Under the pieces are notes generated by a model. The model did no database searches. It was not told where the DNA came from and saw only the letters and a list, made by a program, of their open reading frames with translations. DNA of 64,000 nt from Spironucleus salmonicida (taxonomy: Eukaryota; Fornicata; Diplomonadida; Hexamitidae): the NCBI GenBank assembly GCA_000497125.2, contig CM035320.1:951197-1015196 (forward strand), in the 5' to 3' direction. The translations under genes and the position numbers were made by a program. Positions 51,355 through 61,204 of the stretch are shown piece by piece; position 1 is the first letter of the stretch, and every line of letters starts with the position of its first letter.

Positions 51355-51604
51355 CCCAACAAATTTAAAAAAAATTACTTTACTAATTACTTTGTTATAA
51401 CGTCCATCGTAAAAGATTCTCACATCGATAAGACCCCCTTAATAATATTGTAGGTAATTGCCACCACTTTGTCCGACACACCCCTATCAAACAGTGCATG
51501 ATGCAAGTCTTCAATACAGGTAAGATTCATTAGATATAACTATGAGTGTTCACCCGGAATCACTGAACGATGTTCATTCTGATACTAGTGAAGTACCTAA
51601 CTGA
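51355..51604 (+). pseudogene. Diverged DSLDI-family copy (fourth locus)
   Basis: The frame ending at TGA 51,602-51,604 aligns with the DSLDI family over its whole length: QKILTSI for LKVLPSI, QQY, LPPLCP for LPPISP, then RQDSLDITMS, ESLND and SEVPN. The alignment needs TAA and TAG read as Gln. No ATG is found at the expected start, so it is a decayed copy, starts at another codon, or has a 5' exon. Preservation of the protein motif in a strongly diverged copy supports coding in the past. Confidence 0.5.
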
Positions 51605-52829
51605 AATATAAACTCATTATTTTGAGACTATCTGTAGTTATCTGCCAAATAACCAGGCTATCTACATACCATCTACTATACGAATACAAACAATAAATGT
51701 AGAATCGAACTATTCAATTTAGATACTTCGCATCAGCTTAAATATTCAAAGTTTCTGAGGCTGATAATCGGCAAAAACATCATCATCTGTAAATGCAGTT
51801 ACATCATCCAGCCAATTAGTATCTTCTGCGGATGAGCTAAGATTTAGTGAATAACTACAAATATCAGGTAACCGCTTTGATATCTTTATGGGCTAAATTT
51901 ATAGCTTAATTTAAGGGCATCCATGCGGCGGTAGAATGTCATTAGTTGTCTAACTAGTTCTGATATTGCATAATTATGGTAAAATAGAGTATGATTTACG
52001 TTTTACAACTTTCTTCATTAATTTAATAACTGATTTTGAATTCATAATAGAATTATATATAATTTACATATAAATTATCTAAATTTATATTTTAGAAACT
52101 TTTAAATTAATGTTAGGTTTTTACGAGTTTCTTAGTTTTTATGATATATATTTTCAAAATATTTATAAATTTGAGTACATTTTAATCGTAAACTATACAA
52201 ATAAAGCTTTTATAAAAGTTGGCCAGCTTAATGCTTAAATACTGCAATAATACCATATACCAATCATAAATATATAATTTCTATATATTATTAAATGGAA
52301 TTATCTAAATATTTTAATAATTATCACCTGCTACTTATTCATAATGGAATTATATACAACAATTAAAGTTATTTAAATAATATATTTATATTTTCATATA
52401 TTATTTTTAAATGTTATTTTCTTAGTTTACATAATTATCTATATTCATGTATTAATTCCAGTTTATTTTAATTTTACCAACCTATTTTCCAATTCAAGTA
52501 AACTTTTTTTTCCATGTTTTAACTATAAAATTGCAATTATCCTTCTTTTTCAGGTTATTTTCATCTTAAAGAATGAAGTATAAATAACTTCATTTAAAAG
52601 TCGCATTTTACGATAGAAATTTTGTATGTCAAGTTTCTAAAAAGTTATTATTATTATACATTTTCAATATACTTTTATTGCTCAGAAAACTTCATTTAAT
52701 AAGATGAACTAACATACAGATTGATCATATTTGATCTTAAAAAAATCAAAATATGACTTGCTTATTGAGGTTGCCCTGTAATTTTCCCTAAAAGTCGCCT
52801 TGTTCAGGAACATCCTAAAATTTTATTGA
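51605..52829. other. AT-rich spacer
   Basis: AT-rich DNA with the second full copy of the short hairpin repeat at 52,665-52,680. No gene is recognised. Confidence 0.4.
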
Positions 52830-53132
52830 GTGAGAACTCTGGAAACGCCGGATAATACTGTGGAGCTAGTAGTTTTTGATGCAAAGTTTTGTATCCTTTC
52901 ATCAGTTAAATCGGGATTTATTGAAGAGAGTAATTTTTTGAGTAAAAAGCAGGCTGCGCTCCAGTCATTTGGCCAAGAACTGCTCAACAAGATACTACAC
53001 AGCACCAGCCAGCTATTATACAGTTCGGCTAGATTTGTTGTAAAAAACAACAATTCAAAATAATAAAATTTAAGAATAGGAGTGAAAAATCAAAATCAAA
53101 TTGAAATTTTTAGATTCTTAATACTTCACTGA
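52830..53132 (+). CDS. Hypothetical ORF, about 100 codons
   Basis: An open frame between TGA codons (52,827-52,829 and 53,130-53,132) with a protein-like translation (VELVVFDAKF, SKKQAALQSFGQELLNKIL) but no ATG at its start. It overlaps the start of the next open frame, which is in a different phase. The two may be parts of one gene separated by a single-base shift or a small intron; no splice pair joining them in phase was found. No family is recognised. Confidence 0.3.
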
Positions 53133-53820
53133 TACGTCAATTTTGCCGCTCTCTATCGCAAAGAATCGCGAACTTGAAAGTTGGTAAAATGCAATCGCGC
53201 GCAGTTTCCACAATTCCTCCGGAAAAATTCCGGATAATGCTTCGGAAACGCTGAATTTCGAGCCACAATTCGTGCAGTTGCAGCAGCTGTTCCTGGGAAC
53301 AAGCGCTACAGATTTCATATTTGGAGGGAACCAGTTTTGGCGAAATTGGCAGTTTGATTGGGAGATTCCGCGCATGCGGGGCGCCAGGGTCGATTTGGAG
53401 CATTTTGGAGCATTTTGGGGCGGAATTTAAGCGAAATTGTGCCTAGTTGACGCTCTGGCGCACATACTTTTGGGGCTAGGCGAACTCCGGAATTCTGTTT
53501 TTTCGGTAGCCGTTTCTGAAGTGCAGGGAAAGCAACATGTTGTGCAAAGTAAAAATGAGACGCCTACGCCCAGAAAGCGTTTTCTCGCCAATGAGTTTTT
53601 GGTGGATGGAGTGCGCCTTGCAAAGAGGCAGATAGGGGAAATGGGGCGGAAGATTTCAGCCAAATCGGGTACTTCCAGTTGGCATAGTGGGAGAGACTCT
53701 GCGTCAGGGGCGGTTAGGGTGTAGTGTGGGTGCATACCTGTGCAGTATGGCGTACTGGGCATATGGGGTAGCGGCTGCTATGAATTTCCTGGATATCAAA
53801 ATGACCAACAAATTACGTGA
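53086..53820 (+). CDS. Hypothetical ORF, about 240 codons, unrecognised
   Basis: With TAA/TAG as Gln the plus-strand frame is open from a TGA at 53,083-53,085 to TGA 53,818-53,820. The translation looks like a folded protein (SWQNAIARSFHN, QLQQLFLGTSATDFIFGGNQ, CLVDALAHILLGLGELRNS), which favours it over a minus-strand open frame in the same place. It has no early ATG; the first Met is near 53,374. It may continue the preceding frame after a one-base shift. No family, signal peptide or membrane helix is recognised. Its neighbour downstream is a decayed cysteine-rich gene fragment, so this stretch may be decaying as a whole. Confidence 0.35.
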
Positions 53821-53949
53821 TCGCAAGAAATTGATGCGAACAACCAGTTCGGACGAGATATCACTGGTGCATTCACGCTGATAATATTTGCGATAGCTTG
53901 TATGAACGTTCTTATGGCGGAAAATATCGCCGGACGGGAATGTGTATGT

Positions 53950-54445
53950 CATTACGGGCGTCGGACGTAGGATATTGTTGTGCTCCCCTGCTGGTGTACG
54001 GTACTCCAGCTCCTCGGGATCGCTGATAGGTCAACATGGAAATGTCTGCATCGACGGATTTATCTTCGCAGATGGTGCGTGGAAGGTGCAGGCACTGACG
54101 ACGGGTGCTACTGCAACGGGTGGGAAGGGTGGTTTGCGCCTCCTGCCTCCCGGGGAAGGTCCTCGTGGGTCAGCAGTGCCTGGCGAAGTGCGTGCTTTCG
54201 GAATGCGCGGGAAATTGTTACGGCCAGGTGCCCTCGTACTTCTGTAACAACTGTTACCTCGGCTTCATCCTCCACGAGAACAAGTGCTACCCGCATATCC
54301 CGGACCCCAACGGTGACTGCTTCACCATACAAAGCCAAGTCCCGTGTAGTTACGTCAAGGGGTAGGCGTGCCCCTCCTGTTATTAATGCTAAGAGCTGGA
54401 CCATGAGACAGCACAACCTGCTACTTAACTCTCCGGTCGATATTG
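53950..54445 (+). pseudogene. Decayed fragment of the giant cysteine-rich gene family
   Basis: About 500 bases on the plus strand match the reverse complement of the giant gene's ectodomain (roughly 24,130-24,580 in copy 2): the CIDGFIF, GKVLVGQQCLA, YFC..CYLGFILHENKCYP and DPNGDCFT blocks are recognisable. The frame changes at least once, between CIDGFIF and GKVLVG, and similarity fades after CYQCQELDHE near 54,410. No signal peptide or membrane end is present, so it is a stranded, diverged piece in opposite orientation to the full-length genes. It could act as a donor for gene conversion, which is speculation. Confidence 0.7.
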
Positions 54446-54887
54446 TCAGTGGTTCAGTGTTACTTATAGCTGAAAAGCAGTTAGCCATAGCGTTATTCGG
54501 ATCAATAGTGGTTACCATAGCAATTAGAGTGTACGCTGGTCCAACGTTGAGCTCTAAATAACAGGCTGTGTCTACCAGAGAGAAGACAATTGCAATAAAT
54601 CTCGATGGGGCAGAGTATACCCTTTAGCGTAAAATGCGCGGTTAATAAATTTAAACAAAAACGCAAACGTGCGTGCGGAGCCCATAATAGGCCCAAAACC
54701 GTTAGGATCGAAATATATTGATAATTAATACACAAGCTCGAGCACCAATTAATCTCTGGCTTTCCACTACACGATTTAACATGTCAGCGTCCCTAACTAT
54801 TTCCCTCTGCGCACTGACCTCCAAGTCTAGACTGCTGCAGAAAACTCTAAGTAAAATTCGCACCTAACACATGCCGCGAAAATCCAC
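54446..54887. other. Short spacer
   Basis: About 440 bases between the decayed plus-strand fragment and the stop of the minus-strand gene. No gene is recognised. Confidence 0.35.
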
Positions 54888-56333
54888 TCACTTCCGCTAA
54901 AAGCCCAGCGCCTTCACGCGTCGCTTTGCCTCGTTAATTTGCTTCGCGATTTTGGCAGCAGCTGTGTCTGGTCCCGGCATAGCTAGAACCTATGGGACCT
55001 GCATTTGTGAGTTGGCTCGTTTCGGGAAGGTCTGCAGCTTGGTAGCCGTCGTCCGGTCCTAAAATGAGGACTTCAGTGCAGTTGCTTTACCGGGTGTGCT
55101 GTTGTGAACGTGCCGTGGCGTAGCTTCAGGTTTTTGAGCCTTAGGGGCCTCTATCATTGGTGTTTGTATTTCAGATGAATCCTCCGAAAATCCCTCCGTC
55201 CAGTCGGCCTACGCTTGCACAAGCCTATTTTAACTACATACCAGGACTTCTGCATGCGTCTGGGTCTACTACTGGAATGTGATGCGTTTCCGAACCACCT
55301 GCTGGTATATACAAGGAGACCCAGCAGGAGCCGCGTACGATCCTTCGACAAACACTTCCAAAGTCTGGAAGCCCATACCGATCGAGGTCTTGCCGTCGTT
55401 TAGGCGGAGGAGATCTCGGAAGAGCTGGATGTCCACTGGTGCCTCATCTGAAAAGTCGATTGCATGCACAAAGAAATCGGTCTACGGGACCGTGGCGCCA
55501 TAGGACGCGCCGAGCAGCGAGAAAGTCTGCGGGGATACTCGATAAGAGGATGCATTGACCTTTACCGGGCGAAGCTAGTCCACCGTTAACCGCTCCTCGG
55601 ATAGCAGAAATAGGGAAGTTGATGGAGTCCGGAGCTCCCCAGGACTACCACAAAATACACGTAGTAAGACGGCTGAAAGGCTTAGAGGTGGTCCCTTCGA
55701 GATTTTGGCCAGCTTCTAAAACTGCTTATCCGTGCCTAGAGTATCCATCCGAAATAGCGGCAGGAGCGCCGCAGCAAGTTTTGTCTGTTTGGGGCTAAGT
55801 TTTTGTTGCAGTAGTATCAAAAATAGTTACTGACTGGCTGATAACTCTGGAACTCCGTGCTCAATCTGGAAATAGCTGAAAGGGCCTCCACCCACGTGCA
55901 GTCTGGCCGTCTCAATTTGTCCTACGGGCGTCTACATAATCCAAGTTACCGAAAAGTCACCTTGTGGGACAACCACATGCCTACCAGCATCTGCTGAGTA
56001 CTACGAGAAGTGGACGACCGCGCGCTCAGGAAATACTCGCTGAAGGGTGGAAACCTCGAAAGCAGCGTAGCGAAGCTTCTACGTGGAGTCGACGGTGTAG
56101 CGCAGGGAGACCCCCTGAATCTAGATCTGCCCCGATCTGGAGTCTAAGACGTGCACCTGGATCGGGCGGCCCGGGGCCTGGCAGAGAAGCTGGAACGTGG
56201 GTGTGTGCGGAAGCAGCTCCGAAGATTATGATGACTCCCTGCGAAGTGGCGTCTTGTATAGTACGCCATCGACCGTGGTCTGCAGGAGGTACTGAAAGGC
56301 ACCTCCGCCCTGGAACGAGAGTGAGATCTGCAT
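54888..56333 (-). CDS. Unrecognised soluble protein, 481 aa
   Basis: The frame runs from ATG 56,331-56,333 to TGA 54,888-54,890 with TAA/TAG as Gln. The N-terminal two thirds alternates beta-strand-like segments (IQVHVLDSRSGQIQIQ, ARLHVGGGPFSYFQIEHG) with a helical middle (LFLILLQQKLSPKQTKLAAA). The C-terminal quarter is Gln/Lys/Pro-rich and ends in a basic helix (AAAKIAKQINEAKRRVK). There is no signal peptide or membrane segment. Just upstream, in the next phase, a protein-like stretch (MLWADHLASILLHIELYDCDE to QNADLTL, from about 56,442) would join smoothly if one base were gained or lost near 56,325, so the true start may be about 45 residues earlier. It shares strand with the type I membrane gene 226 bases upstream. 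No family assigned. Confidence 0.65.
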
Positions 56334-56559
56334 TTTGGAGTGGAATGTTCATATATGGATAGACTAGGGTGGGCGAATTTTCATCACAGTCATACAGCTC
56401 GATGTGAAGCAAAATGCTCGCAAGGTGGTCTGCCCACAGCATGCAAATGAACACCCGCAGTGCGCTACAGTGTGCTAATGTGTATTTGGTACCAGGGCTG
56501 AGAAAGGTTGGGTTCTGATCTGCGTGCTGTGAATGAATTTCATACGCTCACCCCGACTT

Positions 56560-58005
56560 TCATGCTTTCACCTCGCGTAGAAGCACCCACAGCAGCCCAC
56601 CCGTCATTGTCATGACTAGTAACACTGCGAAGACGCACCAGCCTAACCAGAGGCTCGAGCTCTCAATCAGTGCGAAAACATGTCCGAAAGGGTAGATCTA
56701 GGTTCCTATCTGAACCACACCAACACTATTGCCGCCCTGGATGCTAGAGCTGATGTGGGAGTCGCTCTCGAAGCAGTATGCCACATCGACGAAGTTTACG
56801 GCGAAACTGCCCTGGAAACTGAGACCGTCGAAATCGATTCGCACGATCTGGACCCCAAAATCAAACTCACAACCAGCATACAGCTCAATCACAGCACAGA
56901 TCTGCGTCTTGTATAACTTGATGGCAGATGCAGATATGCACGTGAAGAGCGCGGTCGCAGGTATGAGGATCTTCTGTTATGTGCCAGTCTGCTGTGCTAG
57001 GGCGAAAGAAATACTGTCGGTAGCCATGGTAGCATGGATAGCGGCGAGGGTTTTATCGCAGGTACCAACGCAGTTAATGATGAATGCGGAGGTGGACTGG
57101 GGTGGTGAGGTCAGGGAGAAGAAGTCAGTGGAGTTGGTGATAATGAAGGTCAGGCCACTTATGTCCTAGGCCAGGTTCGGAAAATTTGTCACGACGAAAT
57201 ACTCCTTCTATACGTGGAAGATAGCGACTTGCGTGACGTCTGTGAACGACTTCATGTACTCGACCTGCGCCAAATTCCGCATATAGAATGTGAGCTCCAG
57301 CTCCACCTCCGCGTCAATACCGGAGTTATTGTATGCACGAACCTTCTTGGTCATCTTCTATTCCGTCTTGAAAAGGAAGTACCCAAACACTGCGTCGAGC
57401 TAACTGAGCTGGGACAAATTATCACGGCACCCCTGGTCGGCACAGGTCGCCTTAACGTCCATGACGGCTATCTGGTCGAAGTCAACAACGCCAGCACTCT
57501 AATTCATTACGGTTATTACATCTCCTTAGTTAAAAAATTGCACAATTACTTGCGTTAGACTAGCGTCGAATGCACAGGTCTCGTTCTTGAAAAGCAGCTG
57601 CATCTTGGTATCGTCGCAGATAAAAATTCCAGAATTGATGCACGAGGTCCTGCTGAACCTTCTGATCGCGAAAGAGTCAATCTATCCTGCCTAGTCCACG
57701 AGCTGCTTCGTGAGGACGAGAGTGAACTTTGCAACGGTATACAGGTCGATATCATCATGGTTTGCGTCTTCGGACGCTAAAATCACCCGAGATAGTGATG
57801 AGTACAAAATAGCATCGGCTTTGAAGGTATACGGTCCGATCAAAATGACTAAGTTGACGGTTTCGCCCATGAACTGGTCGCATAGAATTTTCTCCTTTGG
57901 GAGGAGGTACGGGTTGAGGCCAGACTGGAAGTGCATAGTATTGGTTTGCATTAAGTAGGTTGCCTTTGAATTCAAAAGGCATGATATTTATAGTGACAGC
58001 AACAT
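56560..58005 (-). CDS. Type I membrane surface protein, unrecognised, 481 aa
   Basis: A frame of 482 codons runs from ATG 58,003-58,005 to TGA 56,560-56,562 with TAA/TAG as Gln. The start MLLSLQISCLL gives a weak signal peptide. Residues about 20-445 form a beta-rich ectodomain with a dozen or so spaced cysteines (CINSGIFICDD, CADQGC, CVGTC, CAVIELYAGC). A single helix at about 452-475 (WCVFAVLLVMTMTGGLLWVLL region) is followed by a tail of only about five residues (REVKA). The pattern fits an adhesin or fusogen-like surface protein. The gamete fusogen HAP2 was considered for the overall plan, but none of its conserved motifs can be shown. TAG and TAA codons occur throughout, supporting the reassigned code in this GC-richer region too. 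Confidence 0.7.
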
Positions 58006-59469
58006 TTTTATAGACAACATATTATAGTATATATTCTGACTAAACTAAGATAATTCCCAAAGAATGTATTGCGGAAACCACAGGTTGAGCTACCATTGGT
58101 AAATGGTGCTTTGATTTTATATAGAAATAACCATACTAATTTTGTGGTAGATTATACAACTATTTGCATTTTCATTATGCTATCGCGAGTATCAAACACT
58201 GAGTAAAAGAAATTATAACTTTTTCTAACCTTATACTAGTATTTGAGGTATATATATTCAAGTGTGTATTAGGTAAATGATAATTGAACTATGTTCGCGC
58301 TGGCCAATTAATCTCCAGTAGTATATTCAATTCAATTTATTTAATGTAATCGTTGGATATTACGGCATTTAATAAAACCACTCATCGACCTATTCTTAAG
58401 TTCTATGCTTTCTTAGGAGTGCTGCTTAGGGCTATTTAGTTTTAGTAATTCTTGTTCCGTCTATTGTTTATATTGTGTGAATATATTTACGCCATAATAT
58501 AATAATTACAAATTTTACTAGTTACACTAATATTAGCAAAAGTAAGAAGTAAGCATATACTATCCCAAACCTTAAAACAGTACAGTTTCTATAATGTGTA
58601 TTCGTTGGCTTGGCTGTTCATACCAGACTTGAAATAGGGTGAATATGTACAATTCCACCATGGTTACTTCATATTAGCGACCCAATTAGTATAATAGTGT
58701 CAAGTTAATGTAGCCTTATATGCGGTTAGTAGAAATTAGGAATATACATTTATGATAATTATGTAATGAGTAGTATTAATGACTATAAAAACTATTTGTA
58801 AAATACTACAATAGCTAACTCTAGTCAAGTTTGTATGCAAGGCTTTCTATAAAAATAAATTGGAAACTTAGTGATTATCATTCGGATAAGTTATTAATCC
58901 AAGAATACGAGTTCACAGTCATTATGGTGTTACCATTATAATACACGCGCTCTCAATCTCAAAAGTTATATTTAAAATAAATGAGTCTGATGTTAATTAC
59001 TTGTATATAAAATATCACAATAGAGCATAATTTCCTCAATGTGTCATACCTGTAGTTGTGCAAATAATATTGAGTATGCCTCTTTCATGCTGTTTTGTTC
59101 AGAGTAGATATATACTATTTTGAAAATTGCGAATTTCAGATTTGGAAATATTTGGTAGAAGAGCTATAACACAAAAAGTGACTCAATGCCTAAGCCCGTA
59201 TTAGAAAGTAAGTAATATAGAATCTATGCTATCTCTCACAAATATCCACAATGAATAAATTGTCATTCACATAGCTCATGCGATATTTTTTATAACGTTA
59301 CCGCCATATTTGATGCACAAGATGGTAAATATGTATTAGCTACTGCGGCACAGGGGAAGTATGACAGACATCCCGTAAAATTGCCAGAGCATCTGCATCA
59401 GGTCATGCGATAAATCAGTATTGGTGAAGTGGGGGATCTTTAAATGCTCTAGAGGTAGACATCGCTAAA
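58006..59469. other. AT-rich spacer
   Basis: About 1.46 kb of AT-rich DNA between the minus-strand membrane gene and the plus-strand LRR gene, a divergent arrangement that should contain both promoters. Unlike the other divergent regions, no clear GC-richer island was seen. No gene is recognised. Confidence 0.4.
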
Positions 59470-61204
59470 ACTACCACACTGCACTGAACTTTGGGGATGT
59501 GCTTCCTGCGGGGCAGCATTGAGATCCACTATGCGAACACGGATGGAGAGTCTTTCTGCTACTCGTGCATGAGGGGCAGCAGCTGGTGCATGGCCGGTGG
59601 CGACCATAGTAGCTAGCGCGGCACCCTTTGCAGCCTAACCTGCCGGGAGCTCGATGCCTACTAGTTCTGTCTAGAATGCTTTCGTGCGGTGTAGTGGTGT
59701 GGTGTGAGCTGGACGACAAAGAGCGTGGAAGGATCAGCCTGGACCGGGACTGCGCGCTACTGGTCGCGGTGCCGGGCATCCTAATCTAACTGGACCTCCG
59801 GAACTGCAGGCGGGATAGTGCCATATTCCAGAGACGAGTTTAACATCAATGCGTGTATTTGCTGCGTGGTGAGGGAGAGTGAAGCAACACAAAGAAGCCG
59901 CCGAGATCGCCTGCGGGGTCACAGGCAGTCTGCGATTCCTTAGCCAGGGTGCCTTTCGCGTGCCTACCACTGCTTAGCACGCAGGCATACACCTATCGTG
60001 CTATCTTCGCTCCGCTTCAGAACTATATTACTGAATATACGCCAACGGCCTAAACCGTGTATCCTCAACTTCCGGGAGCAACCAAGGCCTAGTGCCACCG
60101 CCCCTGCTCGGAATATCTGGCATCCACGTGGAGCGGTTCCCCAACATGGTAGGCTCGTGTCCAGCGGTACCAGCGCAGCAATCATCACGCAAGACGACTT
60201 CCTCTGGACCGCCTGGAACTATCTCGTGCTCGCTGTGAGCTGGGTTGGCGTCGGGTCCGAACCACTGAATGTGCCGTGCCCTGCCCTGAGGGCGTGCCGG
60301 TATTGCTAGCTGGTGGCCCACGTCCGACCCAGGGCCGCTTCTCGACGTTCGCTATGGCATAGCACATTACGTGGCCAGAGTGGTCGCCCGGCTGTCCTGC
60401 CCGGGGACGAACGGGGCTGCGAAGTTAGTAATGGACGAGTCGCTAGCAAAGTACCGACCCCGCCGCAACGACTCTACCGAGGCAGCGCTAGGAGTAATTT
60501 GCATCCACCGTTTTAAAGTGTGCATGCTGCCTACACTAAGCTGTGCAGATACATGTATATCCCCGTTGTGGTATTGAGGTGAGGAACGACCCGGCGCAAA
60601 TACTTTTCCACGCCGATATTGCCATCGCGGTTGGCATTCACTCCCAGGGCCCCTTTTGAGAGCTGCCGGGGTACCCTTCTCCCGACCAGCATGGATGGGG
60701 TAGCATATTGTTGGGATTCTCTATCGCAACCCCTCCAAAGTCTGCAGATAAACCCGCTCTTCCATATCGATATAGCATTGCGTACCTGCCCAGACCTGTC
60801 TCTGCGCCCGTGCCCGAACGTCGCTCAGACCGTGGCATCGGTCGCAGCGCCTTCAAGAACCCGCCCAGCGGCGTCTGGGAGCCGGGGTAGACTGCGGGCT
60901 CCTATTCGCATGGTGGCATACTAGATGGGCGGGAGGTAATCAGCAGGACGAGCGCTGGCCAGGGCCGCAAAGAACATCACGGAGGCAAGCTGGCACCTCG
61001 TGGAGGGTGCGGCTGGCTTCTGCTGCCCAGGGACGCGCACCGCAAGACACCGGAATTTTGGTACTCGCCACTCTGCTACTCCCTATCAAAATGACATAAA
61101 GTGCGTGCTCGGCAGACCGCGGCGGGGATGGTCCCCAGAGTACCCAGGGGGGCTCAGGCACCTCCACCTCCCCAGATACACACCTCTCGCTCGACGGCGG
61201 GTGG
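59470..61204 (+). pseudogene. GC-rich 5' part of leucine-rich-repeat gene, frame broken
   Basis: LRR-like stretches are visible but in successive frames: LRCLLVLSRM and ILIQLDLRNC (about 59,650-59,800) in one, LQSLQINPLFHIDIAL and NITEASWHLVEG (about 60,740-61,010) in a second, joining a third frame at about 61,170-61,205 where the clean array begins. The modules match those of the downstream array, so this is its 5' extension. At least two frame changes are needed, either assembly errors in GC-rich DNA or decay. TAG/TAA at Gln positions occur here too. No convincing start codon or signal peptide was identified. Confidence 0.45.

Noticed and set aside
53055-53762. A 235-codon minus-strand frame with a CCNCTNC motif.
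   Set aside because: The overlapping plus-strand frame has a more protein-like composition; the minus frame is rich in Ser/Pro/Cys/Arg, as expected of the shadow of a coding strand.
56560-58005. Identification of the type I membrane protein as the gamete fusogen HAP2.
   Set aside because: Only the general plan (ectodomain with spaced cysteines, one C-terminal helix) fits; no HAP2 signature could be pointed to, and the tail is very short.
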